Source: Cyprinodon diabolis (taxonomy: Eukaryota; Chordata; Actinopteri; Cyprinodontiformes; Cyprinodontidae). Taken from it: a stretch of 64,000 bases of DNA. The DNA lies in assembly GCA_030533445.1 (NCBI GenBank), contig CM060076.1:12626501-12690500 (forward strand), given 5' to 3'. The notes under the pieces were generated by a model. The model did no database searches, had not been told where the DNA came from, and was given only the letters and a program-made list of their open reading frames with translations. Both the position numbers and the translations under genes were made by a program. Shown here one piece after another: positions 47,446-58,879 of the stretch. How positions within the stretch are numbered: position 1 is the stretch's first letter; every line of letters starts with the position of its first letter.

Positions 47446-49149
47446 TTTTTTTAAAAACACATCACGAACCTGTATCTATAATAATTCTAAACAACTCATT
47501 GTATTTACTACAATTGTCTTTTGCTAGGCCTTCTGTTGTTTTACTCTGCTAGAGTTTACTCTTTAGATATCCCACTGTTATTGTTAACTTGTTCACATTC
47601 ATTGAAAATGCTTTGCTTCGGGTAGTACTTTTTTGAAAAGCACAAACTGCAACTAAATCACAAGAAATTCAAAATTTGACATAACTGGAAACATGACTCA
47701 CTCAATGCCCTAACAGAGGCAAGTACAGACTTAGATCATAATTTAGAGCTAAATGTTTGGCATTATTAATTACACAGACAGTTATTTAACAACATACCTA
47801 AACGTCATCTTGCAGATATTAATGCTTCTAAATATAATTGATGTCAGATGACATTTTCTTGCATTCTGTTTTATCACGATTAGGGTTCCTGTCTATCCAA
47901 TACTACTTCTCTCGGGTCTCCACATTTTATAATTCTTGTCCAACATCAGTAATGTTCTGAATACTGAAATTAAAGATACAGTAAATAGATACAAAAATAC
48001 ACATATGCCTATTAAATCCTAACCACAATCGCTTGAAATGAGCACAGAACATTTAAACCTGAATAATGCCCCCGACTGAATGATTTAAGCTCAAAGTTAC
48101 ACGTTACTGTGTTTTATGAGGTCAGATTTTATAACCCGCAGTCGATACTGCAATCAGATTTCTAAATAGTTCACTATGAAAGACTCTGATTCAAACTAGG
48201 AGTTAACTTTTGAGTTATTTGAATGGCCACAGCACTACACTATTGTTAATTTTTATATTTTGTGGATCTTTGACTATTTAATCTGGACCTAATTGTACCT
48301 AAAATTTTATCAATAACAATGTTCAATAAATGTTTTTCAACAAAATACAGATGTAACACGTATTCAGTTTCTGAATGATTATAAAAAATCTTGTTTCTAC
48401 CAGCAGCTGGGGGAGACATTAGAACATGGTTCAGAAAACCTGTCAGGACACTAAGAATCAAACAAATGCATATTTCTAATTCAGCAAATTATTCTTAAAA
48501 GATTTTAAAATAATTTTAATAAATGTTTTTATTTGAGATTTCTTTTACTGAATGAATGGTCACAAAGCTAGTGTGAAGCTTGAAGTAAATCAAATTTTTG
48601 CTGAAAAAGTGTGCCCCCCCAAAAAATGGAATGCCCCCCTTTAATTTCTTTCTGCAGCCGGGTCTGAATGAGCACCTTGATATGTGCTTAAGAATGGCTT
48701 TGTCTCCATTCAAACCCAGTTTTAAAGCCTTGCAGGGCAGCCTAAAGCCCACTGCTCTCATTAAGCCAGAAAAAAACAACAAAAAAAACTGTCATTTCAG
48801 GTGTGTTTAAAAAATATGTGAATATGGAAATTGTCTATATACCAAATTGAAAGAGTGTTGTTCTCTACTTCAAAAAACACTCTAGATTTTAAAATGGAAA
48901 CATTTTCTATTTTTTTAAATATGTCTTTATTAAAAAAATTCAATGCATAACATGAATGCATAAACACCTCATTTTATATCAGTGTTAAATTCTGTTTAAA
49001 GTAACAGATCATTAAAAATGTCTCTGGACCTTTACTGATTGAGGAATTGCTTTATTCGCCCCGCTGATTTTTAATCGGTTACCCCTGGATTAATGTTTAT
49101 AAATATTTATTTCACGTCATGTGCGCCATCCAATGCAGATCATTGGCGC
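47446..49149. other. Non-coding sequence, nothing recognised
   Basis: AT-rich. Overlapping short frames around 48516-48810 on both strands are chance. No repeat family. Confidence 0.5.
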
Positions 49150-49656
49150 CATCCACATCTAGTGAAAACTACTGTAATTGGATGAGTCATATAATGCAAA
49201 CACTCACTGGTTAGCTACTCATCAAATATCTGCTGACACCAAAGGAAATCATCAGAAGCAAGCAGGTGTTCTTCAAACTGTAATCGTGAATTGTCTATGC
49301 CATGCTACAATGTGGGATTCAGAAAAAGATGTTGAAATGTCTGAAAGGTCGGAAACAGGTGAGAGCATTTCGGGAGATGGAGACAAACAAGACCTCCCTC
49401 ATCCTTGGCCCTATCTCAAAGAATTTTTTTAAATAGTCGAAAAATTGAGCTTTCAATTCATATAGTGGCATCTGGCTGCTTTTTTAAAGGTTACTTTATA
49501 CTTTTATACTTTAAGTAGTTTTTGGAACACATACTCTTTCACTTTTACTTGAGTAAAGAGGTCAAGTTGACACTTCAACTTTTACCAGAGTGTTTTTAAA
49601 CTGCAGTATCTATACTTCTACTTAAGTAACAAATGTTTGTACTTTTGAAACCACTG
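49150..49656 (-). mobile_element. hAT-type transposon remnant
   Basis: The right end, reverse-complemented, reads CAGTGGTTTCAAAAGTACAA, the CAGNGGT start and 'AAGTACTT/ACTTAAGTAA' subterminal repeats expected of a fish hAT element; ACTTGAGTAAA and ACTTAAGTAAC occur at 49548 and 49620. A piece of hAT-like N-terminal coding sequence lies at 49178-49432. The matching left terminus was not found, so the left boundary is a guess and the copy is probably internally deleted or truncated. Confidence 0.55.
49178..49432 (+). pseudogene. hAT transposase N-terminal fragment
   Basis: The frame ends ...SEKDVEMSERSETGESISGDGDKQD, then LPHPWPYLKEFF and a stop at 49432. Fish hAT-family proteins often have an acidic, serine-rich leader followed by 'HPWPYL-E-F' just before a BED-type zinc finger; here the frame stops exactly before the zinc finger would begin. 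The zinc finger and the RNase H-like catalytic domain are missing. The match is short, so the call rests on the PWPYL motif, the acidic leader and the hAT-like end 220 bases away. Confidence 0.5.
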
Positions 49657-50596
49657 CTGAGCATATTTTGATTAACGATGTTTGATCATTTGCAACAGCA
49701 ATTTAAATTAGATAAGACTTTATAACTGAGAGAAATCAAGCATACTTTAAAATATGGATTTTGATATAAGTATTGGCTTTATATGTAACACGGCACATGA
49801 AAAAAAAAAAATTATTTTGGACAGTTTTGTGTCAAAGTACTCTTGGGGTGTTATTACCCTTATTCATTTTTATCATTTTTTCAAAACCAGAATCCTTCAT
49901 TCTCATTTCCTCACCTTGGAATCACCTTCATCTGTCCATTCTTTTTATCCCCCTCTTTTTTTTTCTTAAGTCTTTCCTCTCTTCTCGTTCCATTATCACC
50001 TGCTTTCCACTCTCTTCCTCTCTCTGCTCATAGCCCACAGCTGTACTTCCTGGGTCAATGTCACTGTCAGCCTACATTAACTCTGGCTCAGTAAATCCAT
50101 TGCCGAAGCTGTGAATGTATTTCCATGCATTTATTTTTTTTCTCTTGTAGTGTTTTTTGTCCATTCACAACCCCTGTGACCTAATCAAAATCGACGTCAT
50201 TTCAGGTTTGGATTCAAGTGCTTTCAAAATATTTTGTTTAGAGAAACAAAACAAACCTGGAGAGTCTATGGGTGAAAATTTGATATTTGTTTTCTAGGTG
50301 AGGGGAAATACAACCACTATCTCATTTCTGTTAAAGTTTTGTGTTTATACCTATTGCTATAGAATACTGTTCATGTATCTTTCTATTTTTTAACAGTGTG
50401 CTGTCTGGCAATGTGGCAATAAGAATAATTGTCTAGATGCCAAAAAGAGAGCCCAAAAGATTTTGCTTTCACAAGTAGATCAGTACGGCTATCGCCATAG
50501 TGTTCCGCTTGATTTATGCATATAAATAGCTTTATTATAATTCATGCAGGGAGTATTACAGTTTATAAAGGCACTGCAAGGTAAGTAGAACAGGAA
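49657..50596. other. Non-coding sequence, pyrimidine-rich in part
   Basis: A C/T-rich tract at about 49890-50040 gives open frames in all three forward frames without recognisable protein. Otherwise nothing. Confidence 0.5.
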
Positions 50597-50674
50597 AGGA
50601 AGGAAGGAAGGAAGGAAGGAAGGAAGGAAGGAAGGAAGGAAGGAAGGAAGGAAGGAAGGAAGGAAGGAAGGAAG
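50597..50674. repeat. (GGAA)n microsatellite
   Basis: About nineteen pure AAGG/GGAA units. The 69-codon minus-strand frame that reads LPSF repeats is only this array translated. Confidence 0.97.
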
Positions 50675-50711
50675 ATAAAAGGGAGACTATGATATCTTTC
50701 TATTAAGATGC

Positions 50712-50929
50712 AGTGTGTGTATGGAGTTAGAAGAGTCTTAATATTCACATTACAAGATCCATGCATGGGCAAGTGAAGATCCAGACATGCACACCAAATT
50801 CATACGTGATTCAAACAAGCACAGAAAATTTATCTGGTTTGTACGTGTGTATGTTGTCCTGCGCATGCATGGATCTTGTACTTTGCATTTGTGGATATTG
50901 AGGCTCTTCTAACTCCTTACATGTGCATC
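50712..50929. repeat. Large imperfect inverted repeat (about 55-65 bp arms)
   Basis: The left arm (50712-50769) has GGAGTTAGAAGAG, AATATTC and TACAAGATCCATGCATG. The right arm (50862-50929) has their reverse complements GCATGCATGGATCTTGTA, GATATT and CTCTTCTAACTCC in mirrored order. The spacer is about 90 bases and shows further partial pairing. It starts 38 bases from the GGAA array. It could be a foldback or miniature transposon without clear target duplication, or a transcribed hairpin. Confidence 0.75.
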
Positions 50930-51536
50930 GTGAATGTTATTTCATAACAAACATGAGATAACTTAAATACTTACACTACTTTAAGCAAATGTTTTCAATC
51001 ATCATAACTCAAATAGAAAAAATTGATCTGCAGAATCAGCCATTCTGAACATTATATCGTCAAAAGTTTTGGGTAAGTTGGCTTCATTCATGTGAATATA
51101 ATGCACATAATCCCTAGTGGGGTTTAATAGGATTTTCAGACCACCCTGAAGCTGCTGTGAAAGCTTCAATGCTTCTGAGAAGGCTTTTTACAAGGCTTAG
51201 AAGTATGCGTAAGGGACCTTTTAGTCTATTATAGGAACCAGTCCAAGGAGGAGATAGTGGTGAACCAGTCACAGAATAACAGGCAACAAAGGCTTACAGA
51301 TGTGTGTGTGAAGAGTAAGCTGGCCTGTTTGTTCCAATCCAGTGGAGAAGCTACTGTTGTTCCATCTATGAAGTTTTTAAAATTCACTAAATTACTGTTT
51401 TTGTTTGGAACAGAATAAAATTATATCACACTGAAACACCTTTAGTCAGATAGTAAAAAAATGAAACTCCATTTGTGCATTGTTAAAACTAGATACACAT
51501 GGTAATAAAAAAACTGATGTAACAAATATAAGAAGC
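50930..51536. other. Non-coding sequence, nothing recognised
   Basis: Contains a phrase 'CAAAAGTTTTGGGTAAGT' at 51062 that resembles part of the Tc1 terminus at 7203, but no TA-flanked end or transposase is present. Confidence 0.45.
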
Positions 51537-52327
51537 TGTCATGATTGGTTTAATATCAAACCCACATGCAGAACAAAAAGGAGGCTGGGTAAAAGTTTAA
51601 CAGAGTTTATTAAAGATGTTTGACACAAAAGACATGAACTGGATCTGGAACAGGTCCGGGGTTGGGTTCACTGAAGTCTGCAGAGATGATAGTTTGATTA
51701 GCTGGCAGGCAGATGATTAAAGAGTCCTTTTAGATAATTCTGATTCTACCTTGACGGGGTCCAGGCTTCTCTTGTGAGAGAGGGAACCGTTGGGTCCAGA
51801 GACTGTTGGTTCAGCAGAGTACTCAAGCAGCTGCAGCGTCTAACTTCTGACTTTGAATGGCAGACCTTGATCAGCGTTTCCAGCTCTTCACAGAGAGCAG
51901 AAGGGGAAATCCAAAAATAGGAATCTTCAGGTTTGGCTCACCAGGGCTGGAAGGCAGGTTAAGCTCACCCAGAGCTTCAGGCTTGAGACAGGTTTCCTGT
52001 GAGAAAAGACAGAGGAAGGTTAGAACCAGTTTTTTCACTTAGAGACAACTTAGATTCTTTCAGGTAACAGAGGCTCAGGTTGCTAACCAAACTAAGTTCA
52101 ACACTGCGGCGTCGAAGGAAGGTCTGGCAGCTGTTTATGAAGGGAAGGTCTCCTGATGAGTAGATGCGTCTCAGGTGTGCTGGAGGGCTCCAGCCCAGGA
52201 GACCTACAGCGCACTCTGCTGGAGAAAGGTGGTACATCTCCAGATCCCAACAGAAGCGACAATAGATAACAATATTTCAATAAATAATGTGAGAAACCAG
52301 TGTTAGCAAAAACAAAAATTTGTGACA
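51537..52327 (-). mobile_element. LTR-like family A element, minus copy
   Basis: On the minus strand it starts TGTCACAAATTT (52327) and ends CCAATCATGACA (51537), TG...CA form. AATAAA lies about 70 bases before the 3' end. It shares with the plus copy beside it the phrases CTTCTGTTGGGATCTGG, CTCATCAGG-GACC and the terminal AATCATGACA. No coding region. Together with 52321-53162 it forms a head-to-head pair. Confidence 0.65.
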
Positions 52328-53162
52328 GTTTGGTGTTCAGAATTCTTATTTACATGCAATAAGATGACTTCTAATTCTAATTGTGTTGGGATCCAGAGGC
52401 TTGCCCACCAGAGGGCGCCGAGGATCCCCCCCTGATGGTTTGTTCTTCTGTTGGGATCTGGGGTGCTGTTTACCTTCCTCCACCTGAGGGCGTACTGGAT
52501 CTCCTGAAACTGGAGCTGACTTCACCATCTGCTTCTCATCTGCTCATCAGGGGACCAGTACTTAAGTGGGCTGTGGACAACACTCCGGTGCCAGATTGTT
52601 AGTTAGTCATGGTACAGCAAACCCTGAGCCAACCAGCCTGTCTGATTCTCTGACTCCCCTGAAACCAGAACCTGAACCTAATCAGTTTTTGTCTTCTCTG
52701 CTTCTAGGAAGAAACCTGACTGAACCCTGGAACTCTGGAAGAGTTTCCCTGCTGAAATCTGCCTGCCGGCTCTCAGGAGCTCATCTAAAGGATCTACTGT
52801 CTGAACCTGCCTGCCCGTCCTCAAGAAGTGGATTGGAAGAAACCCTGGATCAGAAACATTGATAAGTCTGAAGTCGAGTCCTGCCGTTGCACAGCCCTCA
52901 GCCTGCCGTCAGCCTCTGAACCCAACCCTGAAGAACCAAACCTCAGTCCTCTGCCTGCTGTGATCCTCTAAACCCTCCTGGTTCCCTCCCTCAGCTGCTT
53001 AGCCTGAACCACATCACAGAGAACCCTGTTTGACCAGTTCTAGATCTGATCCCCTGCATGAGCCTGAGATATTCGTTGTTATCTCAATAAACTGTTGAAC
53101 TTTTATTCCAGTCTGTGCGTGTGTTCTGCATTTGGGTTAGAACCCTGAACCCAATCATGACA
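52321..53162 (+). mobile_element. LTR-like family A element, plus copy
   Basis: It starts in TGTGACAGTTTGG and ends CCCAATCATGACA at 53162. In order it shows 'CCACCAGAGGGCGCC', TTCTGTTGGGATCTGG, TCATCAGGGGACCAGTACTT with a TTAAGTGG TATA-like position, a long region of 'CCTGAACC'-type phrases, AATAAACTG at about 53086 and TTCTGCATTTGGG before the end. This promoter-to-polyadenylation layout in about 840 bases suggests an LTR rather than a SINE. Frames at 52381-52862 are open but have no retroelement domain. Confidence 0.65.
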
Positions 53163-53724
53163 AATTGGAGTTAAACAACAATAACCTTGCCTGCCTGAGA
53201 ACTTCTGGTTGAACGGGGAGCTTGCTTTATGGAGTTATGTAGATATTTTTTATCAAATTTAAGAAAAAATATCAATCTGAATGGGGAAAAGAATTTGGAA
53301 AGTAAAATAAGTATATTGGAGAGCATATTGGACATCAGACATCCCAAGTCTCCCTGATATCAATACTGTAGTTGTTCATGGATGGCCATGAGTCGGATAA
53401 ATTATCCCGGATTTTAGACTATGTGAGGGGATGTTTTTTTAATGCGAGTGAGAGCGGGCAGGCAATATACTGGCCCCCGTTGACCCCTGTCTAAAACCGC
53501 TCATGGTGCGGAATGATGACACTGTGGTGAGGTTCACTGTATGCTGAAGTCCCATGAACAACAGAGAGCACAACCGATGTTCAAGGCTACAAGATTGAAA
53601 GCATTGAAAATAAAACACCAATACTGTTCTTTTTATTGTTTAAGAAATTATGGTTAGTTAATACACAGTGATAGCAAAAACTAATGTCATTTGAGACTGA
53701 GGAAAACATTTTTAGAGAAAATAC
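53163..53724. other. Unique spacer, nothing recognised
   Basis: A GC-richer patch near 53445-53550 (GCGGGCAGGC, CCCCCGTTGACCCC) has no assignable function. Confidence 0.45.
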
Positions 53725-54140
53725 TTTGTCACAGATTAATAAAAGATAAAGTGACATTTGGAAAATGATTTCCAAGGGAAGAAAGCTCTCAATATATTGT
53801 TTTTTGCAATATTTTCTCTCAAAATAGATTCCTCTCTCAAAACTTTTTCATTCTATCTTTCAAAACTTAAGTCCTCATTTTAATTCAGGAGGGAGTGATG
53901 ATATTAGGTGCATCTGAGATGAGCAGTACCTCATCTAGAGTGTGACTTATGTTTTGAGAGAGAGAAGAAAAAAAATTGAGATGGAAATCTATTTTTTAAG
54001 AGAAAATATTTTCATTCTGACTGCAAAACAAATAAAATCTATCCTATAATAATAATCTATTTTTGAGAGTTTTTTTCCCCCTTGGAAATCATTTTCCAAA
54101 TGTCAATTTATCTTTTATTTATTCTATGACAAAGAATTTT
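53725..54140. repeat. Long imperfect hairpin (foldback or MITE-like)
   Basis: The outer arms are near-perfect: left 53725-53781 contains AAAAGATAAAGTGACATTTG and GAAAATGATTTCCAAGGG, right 54079-54140 contains the reverse complement (CCCCTTGGAAATCATTTTCC and CAAATG...TTATCTTTTATT). Pairing continues inward with gaps; TTCTCTCAAAATAGATTCC and CTCTCTCAAAAC on the left face AATCTATTTTTTAAGAGAA and GTTTTGAGAGAG on the right. The whole is about 416 bases with a roughly 90-base unpaired centre. No TA, TTAA or 8-base target duplication could be assigned. Confidence 0.75.
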
Positions 54141-54340
54141 CTATCGTGTGTGCCTGTATGCTTTTTGGATTTGCATGTAAGCTTTGCTGTTGGCACACCA
54201 GAATTTTTCCCACTATTGGACAGCAAGAGATTATATATTAGATTAGATATTTTATTCCACTCTAATGTTACATAAACTAGTATGCCGCTCAAATAAAGCA
54301 AAAACAAGTCATTTCTGAGAAACTAACAGTTAATAGACTT
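54141..54340. other. Short AT-rich spacer
   Basis: Nothing recognised. Confidence 0.45.
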
Positions 54341-54850
54341 TCAATCTGAAAAACTCACAGAGAGAGAAAGATGCAATTAGAAGAGTTTATTTATACGATA
54401 GTTTGAACTTTGGCGCTCAGGCCTCGGCAGGAAACATAAACGCTGATTTATACTTTAATGCAGATAAACTGATGTAGAATAAGGATATTCCCCCCGGGCC
54501 TGAAACTGGTGGTGGAGTTTAGATAGATGAAGTTTGGTTAATCCATAGAGGCTGGTATACAGGGTGATGCTTGAGTTAGATGTCACTGAATGAACAAAGT
54601 TTGGATGGTGGAGAAGGGGATGGAGGTGGGTTGTCTGAATCAAAGTCCGACATAGGAGCGATGGATCTTGCGCTTGTTGAAGAGCAGGCCTAGAGATGAT
54701 TTGGAGTGGCTTTAAGTAGAGTGCTGGAAGATGATTGGGCATCGAGGAAAATGGCTTGAAGCGGGTTGGCTGCATCGGAGGCAGATCAGCCTCAGATTGA
54801 ATGGAAGTAATCAGAGTTTCTTCAGTTGAATTTCCGCCTTAGCTTCATAT
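54341..54850 (-). mobile_element. LTR-like element family B, copy 2
   Basis: It is homologous to 4757-5575 in the same orientation, sharing TTTCAATCTGAAAAACTC, GGGCCTGAAACTGGTGGTGG, GGTGGAGAAGGGGATGGAGG, GGAGGCAGATCAGCCTC and TTTCCGCCTTAGCTTCA. On the minus strand an AATAAACTC lies about 60 bases from the 3' end and a CTACTTAAAGCC TATA-like sequence in the 5' third, an LTR-type arrangement. It lacks the nested repeat C fragment of copy 1. The 106-codon minus-strand frame across it has no recognised domain. Confidence 0.6.
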
Positions 54851-56177
54851 GAAATTTTAAAATGGGACATATGTCCTTTTCCATTTTTACAGTTAGTATG
54901 GCTCTCTGAACACCTTTAATGGCATAACAGATAATCAGGTCGGGACTATTTTTATGTCTGCAGAAAAAAAATACAGTCAAATTATTTAATTATGGAAAGT
55001 AAAAACTTTCACGTCTTCACAGTCAAATCATTTATAATCATTTTTAAACTGCAAACTCATACTTAACAAAAGACAGGGGTGTGTTAGATGAATTCAACCA
55101 AGCATTACTCAGTTAGTGACTTTCAGCAGGATAGTCAGGAGCTTTTAGCTTGTGTGAGGATGTGATTAAAAGCTTACCTCTGCAGCTGTTTATGAGCACA
55201 CATTATGTTTCTGTGCCCTGTTTTTATGCATTTTAGTGTGTAAAGCACAGAGAACAATCAGAGTGTTTAAGACTTAATTTATGTGTGTGTTAATGCCGAT
55301 GAGGTTGTGACATTGCTTTTTTCCTCTCTGTGTCCTTACACCGAGTCAATTGAAAGAAAACTTTCTAATCTGCATGGTTTTTCGAACAATATCTCTGTAT
55401 GATAGTGCACACGTTTACTGATGACTCTTATCCAGGAGACACTCTACATTTCATCAATTGTGGTCAGAGTCTACCAAAGGTGCTGTTAACGAGCAGAAAC
55501 ATCCTATATTAGAAACAATAAAAAAAGTGATTTAAATGGTAATGAAAGCATTAACAACCTCTGACAAATCTCAAACTGGACAGAAAACAGATATTAATTT
55601 TCTCCTTTAATCCTTTGATATGTTTCATATTCTGATTTGTTTGAGCTGGAGGAGGGGGCTGAGCCACTTCACTCTGATAAAGCCTTTGTTGAAATGATAT
55701 GAGGAAGAAAAAATTGACTCATGGGTAGATTTCCAGATGCCTGAATGTGTGGCAGCATTCCAAGTGGAGGGAACATATAGTTTTTAAAGGAAAATGTTTG
55801 CATTTCACCTAAAAAAAGTTGATTAGTCATCAATAACTCAGATAACTAAATCCACTTTTATAATAAAAACATAGAACTTCCCGTTTCATCTCAAAGCTGC
55901 ACCTTTAAAAAATTAATAAGTATAAAAAAGCTCTGACTTTCTTTGTCCTGGAAAACAGATATAATTTACAAATGAAGTTCAATTAAAAATAAAATGTGCC
56001 TTTATTCTGCCATTTCCACAATATTGCATATTACCTCATTATCACAATGAAGAAAAAAATGGTTAATTATTGATATTTGTTCTTCTTAACTGTTAGATTG
56101 ATTTCAGTGAAGTTATTGATTGAAAAAGCACCTGAAATTTGTAATTTATGAGATAAATAAATTAACTACTTAACCCC

Positions 56178-56213
56178 CGTACACACACCCACACACTCAC
56201 ACACACCCACACA
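56178..56213. repeat. Imperfect (CA)n run
   Basis: ACACACCCACACACTCACAC with continuing CA units, interrupted by CC and TC. Confidence 0.85.
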
Positions 56214-57849
56214 AAGATATGTTGCATTAACATATGTATTTGACAATAAAGATGAAATGTAAATAACCATTACTTACTTTAAATATTTAAAAGAAAAAAA
56301 GATTACTGAAAAAATCCATGCAATGTGTCAAAGCTCCTTTATGAAACGTCCTGTAAAATTTCTTTAGTTCTGCAAAAAGATTTCAAAAAGTTGTCCATCT
56401 GACTAAATTTTACTCACTAGAGTAACTTTGTTAGATTAAGAATGTGCATATTTGTATGAGAAGGATATTGAAGGTTTCTATTTTTATTAAGCTTATTATC
56501 TCTAATTTGACTGACAAGAAAGGTCACATAATAGCTTGCTTTACATCGCAAACAACAGATTTATTAAGTTTGAATAAAGTTTTGAGAACAGCAATAGCTG
56601 ATTGCCTCGGATAGATCAAATTTGGCCACTCCTATGTACCTGGATCCTCTTCATCAACCAATAGTTGTTTTCTCCTGCTGAGTTAACCTTAAACCTATTT
56701 TCAGACATATGACTCAGGGGGGTTTCTACAGCAGGATACAAATCAAATAATACAATATATAATGTAAAGTTAATATTAGTGGTACTTCAGTTCCATCAGC
56801 TGTATTTCACAAACATTGATCTGTTATCTAAAATCTACTCTACAGGGAAATTTTTTGATTATTGCAGTGGATTTGTTATAACTGTGTATTTATGCATTAA
56901 AATACAAATAAACTATAACCATATAAGATGAACTCTAAACAAAAAGTTAACGGTAGCAATTTGTTGTTTTTTTGTAACATGAAATGTCAGGTTAGTTATA
57001 TGTTAAAAAAAGAGAGTCTTACCAGTACAGGTAAGACAGGAGAAATGTGTTTTTTTTTTGGCTCCACTCTGATTTGCTGTTAGCTTCAGCCTGAAAGACC
57101 AGCATCCCTGAATTTATACAAAAAGAAGACACTATGGGATTTATCAACTGCAGGTGAGATATTAACTGCTTATGACCCACTAACAGAATCTCTCTTTGAA
57201 AATACACAGGTTAAAAATCTGTTTACTTTTTTTTTTATTTTTCAATGAGAGCCATTTCCTCTGTTCTCTGGAATGCACTCAGTAAAAAAAGAAATCTCCA
57301 GCTTTGTCTGGAGTTGCCCTAAAAATTCCCTCCTGACAGACGTTTAAACATCTCCTTTCTACCATTTATTTTGCTTTTGTTTTTGTCTTTAGCTTCCTCT
57401 TGATCCATCAGTCTCCTGATTTATCTCTTTTTAGCTCTTGGTGATCATTTGTCTCATTCTTTTCTCTTTCCCTCCTCTCTCTGAACTCACTCTTAACACT
57501 GGATGGGAGAAAATGAGACATCTGTCTAGAAATCAAAAGAGCGGGGCATCTTGTCTCCACATGAATTCCTACACACCTTATAATTTCTGTCAGTGAGCCC
57601 CTTGACAACTCATTTAATTGCCTGCCATCCAATTTATCATTAGATTTGGAAGGCAGACATGAAAAAAAAAGAAGAATGAGAGGAGGTGGGCATAGGAAGA
57701 TGACAAGAGGAGTTAAATGGCTGAGGAGGTGGAGAACTAAACCCAAAAAGATATGGTTGCCCAGTACTAATAAGAACAATGCAGTGTAGATAAAAGGAGA
57801 CTAATGTCTAATAATAGTGGGAATTTTTCTTCCCATCTCGCTCAAGAGA

Positions 57850-58070
57850 AACTTACCATGGACCTGCAATTAATGTGGCCCTCATTAATGTTAGAGAGAA
57901 GTAGAAGGAAGGCGCTAAAGTAACGATACTCAGTGGGAGGGCAGAACAGAAGCAGCTTTTGTTCACAAAGGCGCTCTGCGTGCTATAATTGGAATAAGTG
58001 CTGTCATTAACACTCCATTGAGCCCTAAAACATTGTCTTTTAAGCGTGTTTAGGGATTTTTTTTTAAGCT
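57850..58070. promoter_or_regulatory. Possible conserved non-coding element (weak)
   Basis: Complex, repeat-free sequence with several homeodomain-type cores (GCAATTAATG, CTCATTAATG, CTATAATTGG, GTCATTAACAC) and GGCGCT pairs at 57911 and 57971. No reading frame. The call is based on motif density and composition only. Confidence 0.2.
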
Positions 58071-58879
58071 GATGTTAAGACATTTACTCATTATGCAATG
58101 TAGCAGAATTAAGCAGCAGTCCAGCTGTAAACTACACCTTCATTTAAGAGCAAGGCTTTCCAACATCTGAAGGGACAACACTGCATCACACGCAACAAAG
58201 AAAACGATAGGTCTATCTTTTGGTGCTGTTGTGGCTCAGAGCTATAGCAGGAATAAAGACAAAAATAAACAGGGGTCAAAGGCCAATGATGAACTCAAAC
58301 ATCAATCCCAGTAGATGTAACCCACAATAAAAGCTGAAGAAAGAAATAAAAAGAGAGCAACTGTTTTGCCAATTTTTTTTATTTTGTTCTTTTATTCCAT
58401 CGACTGCTGAAAATTGTGATATTTCCAGTTAAATGATGAACAGTAGTCAAATGCATCCTTTGTTGTTTTGTCTCTATTCTCTGTCTGTTGAGGAGAAGTG
58501 TGACATTTTACATATTTTGTGTTTCTCTCATGTCAATTTTCTTGAAGAATAACTTCTTTACAACGTGCACAAAGACGAACTGCCAACAACAAGCAATTAC
58601 ACAGACCTATGGGACCTCCAGAGGAATTTTTGGAATTATTAACAAGGTTTTTCAATGACACTTGCATGGTATTCTTGCAGAGCTTTGCGTAAGATCAAGA
58701 GAACACTCTGAGGACCTGAAAAACAGTGCAAAGTCTTTTTTTAGTCCAACAAGACACTTGTTATAGGAGACTTATTTCTCTACATATTGGCTTCTGGTTT
58801 GTCAACTGAGGAGATCATCTGTGATTGCATTTATCCGTTTATGATTAAAAAATTTATATGTAATGTGTTAAAATGTAAA

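Larger units (their letters stand above)
54851..58879. other. Unique non-coding sequence
   Basis: Four kilobases without recognised mobile elements. It holds an imperfect CA run at 56178-56213, A/T homopolymers and a complex, homeodomain-motif-rich patch listed at 57850-58070. The minus-strand frame 57408-57779 (123 codons) is open through pyrimidine-rich DNA and has no recognised domain. Confidence 0.5.

Noticed and set aside
50563..50772. Frame with repeated Leu-Pro-Ser-Phe
   Set aside because: It is the GGAA microsatellite translated; the same occurs at 21314-21580.
51062..51080. Possible second Tc1 terminus (AAAGTTTTGGGT)
   Set aside because: The match is only about a dozen bases, with no flanking TA at the right place and no partner end nearby.
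57408..57779. 123-codon minus-strand frame with a hydrophobic start
   Set aside because: The hydrophobic residues come from a pyrimidine-rich tract; there is no signal-peptide-plus-domain structure or splice context.
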